Shown in pieces: positions 1 through 8,785 of a stretch of 64,000 bases of DNA (position 1 is its first letter; each line of letters starts with the position of its first letter). The position numbers and the translations under genes are program-made. The notes beneath the pieces were generated by a model. That model saw only the letters and a program-made list of their open reading frames with translations. It was not told the DNA's origin and did not search any database. Origin of the DNA: Pseudorhodoferax sp. Leaf265 (lineage in GTDB: Bacteria; Pseudomonadota; Gammaproteobacteria; Burkholderiales; Burkholderiaceae_C); assembly GCF_001422365.1 (NCBI RefSeq), contig NZ_LMMT01000001.1:660820-724819 (forward strand). Reading direction: 5' to 3'.

Positions 1-245
1 GCGCGAAACGTTCGCGGCAGCAGGTCGGCCAGGCGGGCAACATCGACGCGTCCTCGCTCTCGCGGATAGGTGCTGTACAGGCCAAGCGCAAGCCGTTGCT
101 CGGCCGGCCAAGACCATGGCAGCCCCAAGCGTGCAGCAGGCAGTTCCTCGCGGAATCTGGCCCGAATTGCCTCAAGCATCAGCAAGGCACCCTTGTTGTA
201 GGGAGAGATCCCAAGGATCTCCACCCCAAGTGGTCTGCGGCGCAT
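1..245 (-). CDS. Polysaccharide pyruvyl transferase family protein (N-terminal part, cut by window edge)
   Basis: Only the first 81 codons are inside the window. The N-terminus (VEILGISPYNKGALLMLEAI) has the NKGA-x-LML pattern found at the start of PF04230 polysaccharide pyruvyl transferases, which add pyruvate ketals to, or otherwise decorate, surface polysaccharides. The ATG overlaps the stop of the upstream nitroreductase gene as TGATG, so the two are translationally coupled. This is the second PF04230-type gene of the locus. The family call rests on the short N-terminal motif alone. Confidence 0.6.
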   Translation of the reverse strand, partial: MRRRPLGVEILGISPYNKGALLMLEAIRARFREELPAARLGLPWSWPAEQRLALGLYSTYPRERGRVDVARLADLLPRTFR

Positions 246-1393
246 CACATCCAAGTCAGCATCTCCTCGACGCTCTTCTTCTCCGAATGGGGCACCAACC
301 CAGCCGGATCCGGGTACCCGACCGCCATCAACATCACGATCCGCTCGTAGGGTTTCAACATCAGCAGGGCAGCGGCCTTGCGTTCGCGCTGTTCCATATC
401 TGGCCAGTTGATGGAGCACGATGCGAGCCCGAGGGTCTCCAGCGCGAGCATGAACTGCATGTTCGCCAGGCTGGCGTCGATATAGATGATGTGGCGATCA
501 CGCTCGAACGGGTAAGCGCTGAGGTCGCCAACGACCGCCAGCATGAGAGGGATGCCTTCCGCATAACCGGCCGTCCCCATGGGCAAGCGCGCCAACTTCA
601 GCTTCGTGGCGTTGTCCGCAACGGCGATGTAGCGCAACGGTTGCCGATTGCAGGCCGACGGCGCCTGCGCCGCGGCTGCAATGGCTTGCTCGACGGCAGC
701 GCGCGGCACGTCGGCGGCCTGAAAATTCCGCACCGATGCACGGCGCTGCGTCAAGCGCAGAAACTGGGAGTAGCTGACGTCCATTGGCGGCAGTGATCGC
801 TGTGGCAGCGGCACGGCAGCGGCACTGCTGTGCACCTGCGGCGGCACGCGCAGGCGCAATGTCCGGAATCGCTCCGGCTGTGGTGCTGACGCGGGCCACT
901 TCGTCGCCGCAAAGTACGCGGTAAGGACATCGTGCGCATACCGAATCAACGGCAACTCAAAGTCCTGTGGCGACTTGAGCAGGTCACCAAACGCCGTAAG
1001 TGTTTCGTCGATGTAGTCGAGAGCGAATCGCTCCCGGGCCGGCACCATGCAGAGCCCCTTTTCCAGGCGATGCACGTTGCGACGGACAACAACTGCGGCC
1101 ACGGCACTCGAGGCCACATGCCGAATGTGCTGCCAACGCCCGACCAGGGTGGCATGCTGCTCCCGGGTGAACGATGAGTTGAACAGCAGGTAGTACACCT
1201 TTGCACACGCAGGGCACGCGGCACCGGCAGGAAGCAAGACACGGTCAATTCGCTGCCACACCCTTCCAAGGCGGTAACCCAGGAATCCAAAGGCACGCAC
1301 ATGCAAGGGCTTGCGTGGAGCCGGCAGCGATTCCGAAGGTGGCCGCACACTTTGGCCTTCATGGCGCGCCACGTCCGCAGTGTCTAGAGTCAT
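245..1393 (-). CDS. Nitroreductase family protein of the EPS locus
   Basis: 382 aa. The C-terminal half (about residues 215-380) is an FMN-dependent nitroreductase fold: RRASVRNF at the start, then AAQAPSACNRQPLRY, which matches the family's substrate/FMN motif. The N-terminal 200 residues are an extra domain carrying RRNVHRLEKGLCM, a motif I associate with nitroreductases found next to pyruvyl transferases in polysaccharide loci. No signal peptide or convincing membrane span. It overlaps the following pyruvyl transferase by one base, so a joint role in EPS decoration is likely; the reaction and substrate are unknown. A 150-bp gap separates it from the upstream glycosyltransferase, so it may have its own promoter. 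Confidence 0.8.
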   Translation of the reverse strand: MTLDTADVARHEGQSVRPPSESLPAPRKPLHVRAFGFLGYRLGRVWQRIDRVLLPAGAACPACAKVYYLLFNSSFTREQHATLVGRWQHIRHVASSAVAAVVVRRNVHRLEKGLCMVPARERFALDYIDETLTAFGDLLKSPQDFELPLIRYAHDVLTAYFAATKWPASAPQPERFRTLRLRVPPQVHSSAAAVPLPQRSLPPMDVSYSQFLRLTQRRASVRNFQAADVPRAAVEQAIAAAAQAPSACNRQPLRYIAVADNATKLKLARLPMGTAGYAEGIPLMLAVVGDLSAYPFERDRHIIYIDASLANMQFMLALETLGLASCSINWPDMEQRERKAAALLMLKPYERIVMLMAVGYPDPAGLVPHSEKKSVEEMLTWM

Positions 1394-1543
1394 GAGTTCG
1401 GTTCACCCAAAACGAGAGAGGTGATAACGGGCAATGGTAATGTTTTGAAACTTTTCTGCGGGAATTTCAGCGCACAGTACCGCCGCAGGAACAGACACAG
1501 GGTTCACCACCCATGCTGACCCGACTCTGCAGAAAAGTGTCCA
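1394..1543. other. Gap inside the EPS operon with a spaced inverted repeat
   Basis: This is the only long gap in an otherwise tightly packed minus-strand operon. It contains a perfect 10-bp inverted repeat, ACTTTTCTGC at 1450-1459 and GCAGAAAAGT at 1529-1538, separated by 69 nt, and two copies of GGTTCACC (1400-1407 and 1501-1508). These may mark an internal promoter/operator or a transcript structure controlling the last two genes. No clear sigma-70 boxes could be assigned. Confidence 0.4.
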
Positions 1544-2584
1544 TCATTCAACGGCCCCACGAATCTTGCGTAAAAAACCATCAATCGCACGGCCGATGGG
1601 TAGCCAATCGTAGGCATCCAACGGCGCCGTTCCATCGAACCGGCGGCTGCGCAGACGGTCGGCAAAGTCTTCAAGCACCTTGGGAGTCAGGTCGCCTTCG
1701 TACAAGTACAGCCAATCGGAGCCGACATGCTCTTGCAGCTCGGGCAAACTACCGATCTTCGGCGCAAGGACCGGCCGGTTTCTCGAAAGGGCGTGCAGGG
1801 CCGAGCCGCTGTTCAAGATGTTCCGGTAGGGCAGCACAACGCCGTCGCTGGCATCGATCAGGCGTTCCACCTCGGCATCGTCCAAAGGTGTCGTGCGCGC
1901 ATCCAACGTGATGTTCGGGGCACCTTGCGCGCGTCGCTGCAAATCCTCAAGCAAGTCATTGGCATCCTGCGCCATCCCGCTGACGTGCATGTGGATGGCA
2001 GGCACCGCCGCAGCAGCAGAGACTAGCGTGTCCAGATTCTTGTAAGGGCGAATCAAGCCCACGTAGCCAAGACGAACGTTGCCCTGTGGCGGTCGATACA
2101 CCAGCGGCGGCGACAAGGCCACGTCGCGGTAATGGCCGTGGACCGTGACCAAGCTGCTCTTACTTCGAAGACGGGGGTATTGCTCTTCCACGAGTTGCTG
2201 CGACCGCCGCGACAGAAAGATGATGCCGTCCAGCGTGTCGAAAAATCGGTCACGCAGCTTGGCATCGACAACGGCCGTGTCGTGCGGAGTCAGGTTGTGC
2301 GCCACCCAGACGACGCGCCGCCCGCCAAGGATCTTGGCAGCCCACAACATCGTGATCTTGGCGTACAACTTCAGCGAGCCGGGCAGATCGCTCTTGCGAA
2401 AGAACTGGTCTGGCCAATGAAGGATGATGGCATCTGCCGCCCACACCTTGGCCCAACTCCAGGAGAAATCGTAGGTCGCATTGCCCGCCGACTCAATCGA
2501 GGTCCGAAAGAGATCAATGAACTTGTTCAGCGGCAGGGTGCGCGGCATGAGCGCCACGTTCAGATTGCGTTTCGAAGCAGTCAT
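1544..2584 (-). CDS. Glycosyltransferase, GT-B fold (group 1 type)
   Basis: 346 aa. Predicted cytoplasmic sugar transferase of the EPS repeat unit. The N-terminal Rossmann half includes DAIILHWPDQFF and VVWVAHNLTPHD; the C-terminal half has LGYVGLIRPYKNLDTLV, the usual start of the donor-binding domain, and a DDAEVERLIDASDGVVLPYR segment typical of group 1 transferases. Start chosen at the ATG preceded by GGGAGGG with 8-nt spacing. It lies 27 nt downstream of the pyruvyl transferase stop. Donor and acceptor sugars cannot be read from the sequence. Confidence 0.82.
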   Translation of the reverse strand: MTASKRNLNVALMPRTLPLNKFIDLFRTSIESAGNATYDFSWSWAKVWAADAIILHWPDQFFRKSDLPGSLKLYAKITMLWAAKILGGRRVVWVAHNLTPHDTAVVDAKLRDRFFDTLDGIIFLSRRSQQLVEEQYPRLRSKSSLVTVHGHYRDVALSPPLVYRPPQGNVRLGYVGLIRPYKNLDTLVSAAAAVPAIHMHVSGMAQDANDLLEDLQRRAQGAPNITLDARTTPLDDAEVERLIDASDGVVLPYRNILNSGSALHALSRNRPVLAPKIGSLPELQEHVGSDWLYLYEGDLTPKVLEDFADRLRSRRFDGTAPLDAYDWLPIGRAIDGFLRKIRGAVE

Positions 2585-2611
2585 TTCCAGCCCTCCCGCG
2601 TCACCACCATC

Positions 2612-3469
2612 TCATGCCGCCGGGTCGCCAACGCGATCACCTCCGCGCCACAGGTCAATCGGAAATGCATCGAGCAGTGCCTGGGCGTCAAACACGGGCG
2701 CTGATTGCCCGCCCATTTCCAAGGCCTGCGCGATGCTGCTCGCCGCCTCGACGCCCCCCCGCCCGGTTCCACGCATGTAGTCGTCGTACTTGAACAATTT
2801 CTCGGTGTCGGACAGGCGCACATACCGCGCCGGAATACCGTACGCCTCGGCAATGATGAGGCCGTGCAATGAGCTCGCGACCACAAGCTCGGCTTCCAGA
2901 ATGCGGGCGACGCACCGGTTCCAGCTTTCCAGAGGGGACACCAGGTCTGCGACGCCTTGGTCCCGCAGTATCTGCATGTCGTGCAGGTTGGGAACGACAA
3001 CATGGGAACGTTGCGCTGTCGGAACAAAGCGCCCTGGGAACAGCAGCGGCAACAGTAGCGCAGGGTCCCCATAGACCTCGGGCACATTGATTCCGCGCGC
3101 CTGCAGAAATTCGCGGGTGAGAGGGCCGCGGACCGCACGCACGTCGAGCTGACTGTAGCGGTGAGCGGATGGGTCCATTTCCTTGCCATTGACGCCCGAC
3201 CCCCAGACCACGTCACCCGTGCGCGCGAAATGAATGACAGAGCCGATCGCCATCAGGCGCCGCGGCCGAAGCACGGCCTCCTCGATCACATGGCCACGGT
3301 CGGCAAGCATCTTGGTGACCACCACCCGCGCAAGATGGTCGCCGAAGTTGCGATGCCCTGAAGCCGGCGACCAGGAGAACACTTCGACTTCGGAAAAATC
3401 TGGTGCGGGGGGAGGCGGGGCGGCGACGAGGCGGCGCAGCGTCTTCTGCAAAGCACTTTTCATGGGCAT
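2612..3469 (-). CDS. Polysaccharide pyruvyl transferase family protein
   Basis: 285 aa. PF04230-type enzyme expected to add pyruvyl groups from phosphoenolpyruvate to EPS sugars. Visible family features are SGHRNFGDHLARVVV near residue 35, VVWGSGVNGKEMD, RGPLTREFL, YGDPALLLP, and the conserved SSLHGLIIAEAYGIP near residue 200. The length is slightly below the usual 300-400 aa for the family but all core motifs are present. It sits between a GT2 gene upstream (67-nt gap) and a GT-B gene downstream. A second, partial family member lies at the left edge, so the locus may make a doubly modified polymer or use one member for a different transfer. Confidence 0.85.
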   Translation of the reverse strand: MPMKSALQKTLRRLVAAPPPPAPDFSEVEVFSWSPASGHRNFGDHLARVVVTKMLADRGHVIEEAVLRPRRLMAIGSVIHFARTGDVVWGSGVNGKEMDPSAHRYSQLDVRAVRGPLTREFLQARGINVPEVYGDPALLLPLLFPGRFVPTAQRSHVVVPNLHDMQILRDQGVADLVSPLESWNRCVARILEAELVVASSLHGLIIAEAYGIPARYVRLSDTEKLFKYDDYMRGTGRGGVEAASSIAQALEMGGQSAPVFDAQALLDAFPIDLWRGGDRVGDPAA

Positions 3470-3535
3470 TTGAAAGGGGTTAAGTCAACAGCACCGGGTG
3501 CTCGACGGCAAGTGGACCGACGGCAAACATCGGGC

Positions 3536-4411
3536 TCAGGCCGTTGCAGCACGGTTCGGATCGAACGCTCTTTTGCCCAGGTTGCGCGCCAGCCGCATCG
3601 CAGCCTTGAGGGACACTCCCAGCCCAAAGTACCGCCGCACATCCGCCCATTCGACCGAGAACCCGTAGAACGGCGCCAACAGCTGCAGATACAGCATCTG
3701 CTTGTCGGTCGACGGCACATCGGGCCACTTGGCGCAGATGCGGCTGAAAGCGTCGACCAGCTTGGGCTTCTTCTTCTTGGAGATGCGGTCGGAACGGTCG
3801 TCGTCGGCCAACACGTAGGTGGCTTTGGGAACCAGGTGCGCAGGGCCGCATCGGTTGAGCATGCGCATGAACAGATCCAGGTCCTGCCATGCCGGCATGG
3901 CCTCGTCGAAGAGGCCGGCATCGAGATAGGCCTGGCGCCGGGCGAAGATCTGGTTGCCGATGGTGTTGTAGCGAAAGAGGTCCCGGAACTCCGTCACAGC
4001 GGGCTTGTCCAGCGTGTAGCTGCGGTGCTCGCTTTCGATCACCTCCGTCGCGTACAGACCACTGTAGCGCTGCCCCTCGGCATCCAAACGTGCCGCGTGC
4101 TCAAGGAACAAGGCGAGCCGTTCCGGCGTGAAGCTGTCGTCGTCATCCAGCCCGGTGACCCACTCTCCGCCTGCGGCGCGGATAGCCTTGTTGCGTGCGG
4201 CCGGGGCTCCGAGCGACTGGGTGTGGTGAAAGAAGCGCACGCGGCCATCCCGCGTGCTCAGTTCTTCCAGCCAGTCCAGCGTGCCGTCGGTGGAGCCGTC
4301 GTCGGCCACGATCACTTCCAACTCCTGGTGGGTCTGTGCCAACACCGAAGCGACGGCGCGTTGCAAAAGAGCCAATCGGTTCTTGGTGGGAATGTAGACG
4401 CTGACCAGCAT
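3536..4411 (-). CDS. Glycosyltransferase family 2 protein
   Basis: 291 aa, GT-A fold. The N-terminus VSVYIPTKNRLALLQRAVAS and VADDGSTDGT (nucleotide-sugar binding) are followed by GLDDDD near residue 94, the metal-binding DxD motif. No membrane segment, so it is probably a cytoplasmic transferase acting on the lipid-linked repeat unit. Only two bases separate it from the stop of the upstream glycosyltransferase gene, which indicates co-translation. Substrate not predictable. Confidence 0.88.
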   Translation of the reverse strand: MLVSVYIPTKNRLALLQRAVASVLAQTHQELEVIVADDGSTDGTLDWLEELSTRDGRVRFFHHTQSLGAPAARNKAIRAAGGEWVTGLDDDDSFTPERLALFLEHAARLDAEGQRYSGLYATEVIESEHRSYTLDKPAVTEFRDLFRYNTIGNQIFARRQAYLDAGLFDEAMPAWQDLDLFMRMLNRCGPAHLVPKATYVLADDDRSDRISKKKKPKLVDAFSRICAKWPDVPSTDKQMLYLQLLAPFYGFSVEWADVRRYFGLGVSLKAAMRLARNLGKRAFDPNRAATA

Positions 4412-4413
4412 GC

Positions 4414-5604
4414 TCAGTTCTCGGGTAGCTTGGGTTGCAACGGGGCAGGACCCTCCTGCGCGGCTCCCTGGCCGACGATGTGAAAGTGCTCGCGCACCGC
4501 ATGGACCAACCGCCGGACATGGCCTCGAAAGGCTTGACCCGACGCCGTGAGTTCAAAGGCAGTCCGGCCCGCATCGGCCAACGCGGCGCGGCGCTCCGCA
4601 GGGCGCAACGCGATCAACAGCGTCAATGCGGCCGCCATGTCACCGATGGCGAACCGGCACGAAGCTGGTACATAGGGCTGGGTGCCCGGAAGATCCGGGC
4701 ATACCACGGGCACGCCCAGCGCCATGGCCTCCAGCATGACCAGCGGCACGCCTTCATAGCGCGAGCACAGCAGCAGCACATCGCTCTCTGCCAGCGCCGT
4801 CTGCGCCGACATCCACGGCCGCAACGTCACGTGCCTGGCCAACTCCGGGCGCGCAGCCAGCGCCGACTCGATGTCGGGCTGGTAGGGGCCATCGCCGACA
4901 AGGGAGAAATGCAGCCCGGCAAAGCGCGCCGGGTCGGCCTGCATCAAATGGCCGAGCAGCATGTCCAGCCCCTTCTGGTGTGCGTCCAGCCGTCCCAGCA
5001 CCAGCACGCGCAGGGGGCGGCCCGCAGCAGGCCCGCGCATCGCCACACGCGGAGCATGTTCCAGCTCGGCAGAGATGGTGTTAGGCAGCACGAAGATCCG
5101 GCCTGTGGGCCGCGCCCAGTGCTGGAACTCCCGGGCCTGGCCCTCGGTGATGGCCACCCAGCCGCGCGGCACCTTGGCGTAGAACCAGCGCACGAAGCGG
5201 TCCTTCCAGATGCCTTGCCGGTAGCCCATCGAGGCAAATGTCCCCAACATCGGCACGTACAGCAGCACGCGCACACCCAGCGCGCGCAGCAGCAGCACAT
5301 GGGGAATGTGCGCCCCCATGGCGCCGGAGGCCACGACCACGCATTCCGGCTGCAAGGCCGCCACACGGCGACGCAGCCAGCGCAGCTCCCCAATGAGGCC
5401 CACGCCACCTGCTGCATGCGGGAACGGCTGGCTGCGCGTGGACTCGGGTGCCTGCGACAACAACCGCGAGCCGGCGCGCGCCAGCAGCTTGGGCTGCACA
5501 TCATCGGTTTGCGCCAGCTCTTCAATCCAGCGCAGCAACATGACCTCGTGCCCCCCGAAGAACGGGGAAGCATCGACGAACAGCCAGGTGCCTCGCTGCG
5601 TCAT
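4414..5604 (-). CDS. Glycosyltransferase family 1-type protein
   Basis: 396 aa from the chosen start. GT-B fold: N-terminal WLFVDASPFFGGHEVMLL, then the donor domain with LRVLVLGRLDAHQKGLDMLL near residue 200 and SDVLLLCSRYEGVPLVMLEA, the classic E-x7-E region of GT4-like enzymes. An upstream in-frame extension exists, but the ATG at 5604 forms an ATGA overlap with the stop of the preceding gene, which fixes the start. Member of the EPS repeat-unit assembly set; linkage unknown. Confidence 0.87.
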   Translation of the reverse strand: MTQRGTWLFVDASPFFGGHEVMLLRWIEELAQTDDVQPKLLARAGSRLLSQAPESTRSQPFPHAAGGVGLIGELRWLRRRVAALQPECVVVASGAMGAHIPHVLLLRALGVRVLLYVPMLGTFASMGYRQGIWKDRFVRWFYAKVPRGWVAITEGQAREFQHWARPTGRIFVLPNTISAELEHAPRVAMRGPAAGRPLRVLVLGRLDAHQKGLDMLLGHLMQADPARFAGLHFSLVGDGPYQPDIESALAARPELARHVTLRPWMSAQTALAESDVLLLCSRYEGVPLVMLEAMALGVPVVCPDLPGTQPYVPASCRFAIGDMAAALTLLIALRPAERRAALADAGRTAFELTASGQAFRGHVRRLVHAVREHFHIVGQGAAQEGPAPLQPKLPEN

Positions 5605-6815
5605 GCGCGCGCCTGCGAGGCTATGGCATCTGCCGTGCGCGCCGTGCGCACCGCAGCAAGCAGGTCGCTGCCTCGGTCGATCCAACGGTAGCGCGACTGG
5701 GCCGCGATGAATGCGCGCTCCTGCAGGCTGTTCAGACGCGCGTCGTCGCCGATGGCATCAACGATCGCCCTGGCAAGACCCTGCAGATCCTGCGCCTGCA
5801 CCATGCTGGCGCGGATTTCTGGCGGCAACCCAGCGGCGGCGTGGGTCAGCGTCGCCACGGCCACGCGGTTGAAGATGTAATCCAGAAACTTCAGCTTGAA
5901 CCCACCGCCGATGGCCTCGGGCACGATCGCCAGACGTGCCTGTGCAAAGTGGGACGCGATGTCATCGACGAAGCCATGGATCACCGTGGCCTTGCTGGTT
6001 CTGCGCAGGTGTTCGGCCAACTCATCGGGAATGCCGCCGATGACATGCAGTGTGATGCCGTTGTGCTGAAACAACGCGTCAGCAGCTTCCACGAACTGCC
6101 GCAAGTTCTCGGACTTGGCCACCCAGTGGTAGTTGCCCACCATGACGACATTGCGCGGGGTCTGCGCCGGCATTTGGGTGCGCTCGGAGACGATGCCATC
6201 GTATCCGGGAGTGAGGACCACGCTGGCCGTGCGAGGCGCATCGACCTGAAACTTTTGGGCATCCTCTGGCGTGATGGCAGTGACCAGATCGACGGTGCGC
6301 GCAATATGGCGTTCGATGGCACGCGTTTTCAACCAGTTCTGCCACAGGCCGGCATGCTTGAACACCGAGCCCTTGAACCCGCGCACCAGCGAGGCATAGA
6401 CGGAGGCCTCGTGGTCGTGAGCGACATGCACCAACACCGGCGCCGCTTTGCCGCCGCGCGCCCTGAGAAATGGCGCCATGGCCCATCCCAGCCCGTATTG
6501 ATCGAACACGACGAAGTCCCAGTGCTGCTGGGCCAACTCGTCGATCAGCTGCCGATACGCCGGCGTGGCATGCGAAGCGGCCACCAGTGGCATGGTGCTC
6601 ATCAGCGACGGCAGCGTGCCACGCGGCTTGCCGGGAACCAGCCGCCATTGCACAGGCCAGTCGGCGGGCACGGCGTCGGCCGGCTCACAGGCGAAACCGG
6701 TGAAGGTGATGTTTGCACCAGCCTGTGCCGCGGCACGCAGCAAACGGGCGGTGTAGATGCGGTCGCCGGTGTCCAGCGGGAAGGGTTGGGCGCGGGCAAT
6801 CCAAAGTGCTTTCAC
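5601..6815 (-). CDS. Glycosyltransferase family 1-type protein
   Basis: 404 aa. The N-terminus KALWIARAQPFPLDTGDRIY has the P-x-x-x-GDRI signature of sugar transferases seen in several EPS loci, including exosortase-associated ones. The donor domain has NVVMVGNYHWVAKSENLRQF and LAIVPEAIGGGFKLKFLDYI. Start taken at GTG 6815, which has a strong GGGAGG six bases upstream; the longer frame starting at 6905 would add 30 residues unlike the family. The 3' end overlaps the next gene by four bases (ATGA). Confidence 0.83.
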   Translation of the reverse strand: MKALWIARAQPFPLDTGDRIYTARLLRAAAQAGANITFTGFACEPADAVPADWPVQWRLVPGKPRGTLPSLMSTMPLVAASHATPAYRQLIDELAQQHWDFVVFDQYGLGWAMAPFLRARGGKAAPVLVHVAHDHEASVYASLVRGFKGSVFKHAGLWQNWLKTRAIERHIARTVDLVTAITPEDAQKFQVDAPRTASVVLTPGYDGIVSERTQMPAQTPRNVVMVGNYHWVAKSENLRQFVEAADALFQHNGITLHVIGGIPDELAEHLRRTSKATVIHGFVDDIASHFAQARLAIVPEAIGGGFKLKFLDYIFNRVAVATLTHAAAGLPPEIRASMVQAQDLQGLARAIVDAIGDDARLNSLQERAFIAAQSRYRWIDRGSDLLAAVRTARTADAIASQARA

Positions 6816-6894
6816 ACCAAGCCTCCCGCGGTGGACGCGATGCTGCCATCGGAGCTGCGCTGCATGCCCATCCCTCCAAAAACCTCGAAAACCT

Positions 6895-7737
6895 TCATAC
6901 GTCACGTCCCATGTTCAACACACTGCGGAATGCGGCCACGTTCTGCTCCAGATGGGTGATGCTGGTCGTTCCCATCACCAATCCGCTGAAAGCAGGTGCA
7001 CGCAACTTCTGGGGCCACGCGTGCGATGTACCCTCCCAGGCCTGCCCCACCAACCGCGAGAACCCACGGACCAACCCGGACTTGCCCTCACGCGTAAGTG
7101 CCTGCATCACATCAGCCGCTGCTGCGCTGCCATCGAATTCGTACTGCACCACCTCTATCGCAGCATGCGCAGCGGCCAGCTGTGCGAGCTGCAAGTCATC
7201 GCAGGACACACCGAGCTTGAGGAACAAGCCCTGCCGCTGCAGCGCCGCCAGGCGCGTGAACAGCGCAGCGTCGCCCAGCACCTCGGGAGACGGACTGTGC
7301 AGATAGAAAATATCCAGGTGGTCGGTGCGCAAACGCGCAAGACTCTCACGCAACGAGCGTTCGATGAAGTCCGGCTGGAAGCAGCGCGGAACACCTTGCG
7401 CGCGGGTCTGCGCCACGCGCTGACGAAGGCCTCCGCGACGTGCGGCCAACCAGCGAACCAACGGCTTCAAATGCGCAAGCGCCGCCTGCTTGGGGGTCAA
7501 AAGTTGACCTGCCTTGCTGGCAAGGCTGACCTTTGCGCGATCGGGCTCCAATGCAGCGCCCAGCAGCCGCTCGCTGTCTCCCTGTCCATAGATGCTGGCG
7601 GTGTCGAAATGCCGTACGCCCAGATCGTAGGCGCGGCGGACTAAGGCAATGCTTGCCTGACGGTCGAGCGGCGTCAGGGCTGAGCCCAGCCTGGAGCAGC
7701 CGAACACCAAAACAGGCTCCAAACTCAGGACCGGCAT
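6895..7737 (-). CDS. Aldo/keto reductase of the EPS locus
   Basis: About 280 aa. TIM-barrel NAD(P)H-dependent oxidoreductase. The catalytic tetrad is visible: Asp in RHFDTAS, Tyr in IYGQGDSE, Lys in LASKAG, His in FYLHSP. The C-terminus has SGLVMGTTSITHLEQN, the cofactor-binding end of the barrel. Start is uncertain: ATG 7737 has GAGG ten bases upstream, ATG 7746 and TTG 7770 are alternatives. Embedded between the glycosidase and glycosyltransferase genes, so it may reduce a keto-sugar or a nucleotide-sugar precursor; that role is inferred from position only. Confidence 0.8.
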   Translation of the reverse strand: MPVLSLEPVLVFGCSRLGSALTPLDRQASIALVRRAYDLGVRHFDTASIYGQGDSERLLGAALEPDRAKVSLASKAGQLLTPKQAALAHLKPLVRWLAARRGGLRQRVAQTRAQGVPRCFQPDFIERSLRESLARLRTDHLDIFYLHSPSPEVLGDAALFTRLAALQRQGLFLKLGVSCDDLQLAQLAAAHAAIEVVQYEFDGSAAAADVMQALTREGKSGLVRGFSRLVGQAWEGTSHAWPQKLRAPAFSGLVMGTTSITHLEQNVAAFRSVLNMGRDV

Positions 7738-7774
7738 CAACGGCATTCCTCTGCAAAGAAAACACTGCAATCAC

Positions 7775-8785
7775 TCATGTCGTTCCGAAGAATCGCAGGA
7801 AGACGGCTTCCGCTTCGGGTTTGGTGCCGTCCGACAAGCGTGCATTGAAGTCCGGCGCTTTGTAGTCCCAATAGTTGTGGTACGCCAGGTCCGACGTTGC
7901 CAGCCATTCGGTCATTCTCTCCATGAAATACGGGTCGTCACCGCCACCACGCCCATCCGGTCGCATGCCGGTTCCCCACTCCGGAAAAGACACCGGCTTG
8001 CCATGCTCCGCGGCGAACGCGCGTTGCCAAGCCAATCCGAAAGGCGCGCCCATCTTCAGACGCCATCGCTGCTCCGGCGTCGTCGGATTCCAAGAGGTGT
8101 TGTAGATGTCCATGCCAACGATGTCGACGAATTCGTCACCTGGATAGACCTGATCCGGCGGCACCTTGCCCCGACTCCAGGCTGTGCACCAGTCAAAGGA
8201 GAAAGCCGCGCCGTCGACTGACCGCATGGCGACGACGACACGCCGCCAGAAGTCGACCCAGGCCGCAGGGTCGCGGTCAGCGCGCCAGGGAAACCAGTCC
8301 TGGTTCAGTTCCCACCCCAAGCGCACAACGGCATTGCTCAGACCGTATTGCACGAAGGCCTGCGCGACCTGTACGAAATAATGGTCATACTCACCACGCG
8401 CTCCGCGCGCGAGGGACACGTCAGCCTCGCGCGACAACAAAGGGACGCCAATCGACATCGGCAGTCCCGCTGCCTGCCAGCAGCGCGAGCCGCGGTGCGC
8501 GGCTTTGACCAACTCCAACCACGAAACCTGAGAAAGAAAATCGGAATGCCGCTCCGGGCGCCGTCCCAGCCAACCCGTAAGCTTTTCGAGCCGGGCCGTT
8601 CCCGAACAACCCGGCCCCTGGTACGTGCCCAGGGTCGCCCGCGCATGTGAGACCGACGGCGGCGGTCTGGTCATTGTCGCGCCACGGGCGTTCGAGGCAC
8701 CGTGCGCACCCAATGCACCCACAAGCGGCAGCGCCAACACACGCCGTCGCGACATTCCCGGAGGACCACCATCGATCTCATGCAT
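7775..8785 (-). CDS. Tat-exported glycoside hydrolase, GH26-like
   Basis: 336 aa. The N-terminus has MSRRRVLALPLVGALGA, a twin-arginine (SRRR) signal, so export folded to the periplasm is likely. The mature part resembles GH26 beta-mannanase-type barrels: VRLGWELNQDWFPW fits the acid/base Glu region and SFPEWGTG fits the nucleophile strand. The ATG at 8785 has AGGAG seven bases upstream and overlaps the upstream acyltransferase by 8 bp; upstream in-frame residues lack family features. Probably trims or cuts the EPS during export or turnover. The GH26 assignment is by motif and needs profile confirmation. Confidence 0.7.
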   Translation of the reverse strand: MHEIDGGPPGMSRRRVLALPLVGALGAHGASNARGATMTRPPPSVSHARATLGTYQGPGCSGTARLEKLTGWLGRRPERHSDFLSQVSWLELVKAAHRGSRCWQAAGLPMSIGVPLLSREADVSLARGARGEYDHYFVQVAQAFVQYGLSNAVVRLGWELNQDWFPWRADRDPAAWVDFWRRVVVAMRSVDGAAFSFDWCTAWSRGKVPPDQVYPGDEFVDIVGMDIYNTSWNPTTPEQRWRLKMGAPFGLAWQRAFAAEHGKPVSFPEWGTGMRPDGRGGGDDPYFMERMTEWLATSDLAYHNYWDYKAPDFNARLSDGTKPEAEAVFLRFFGTT

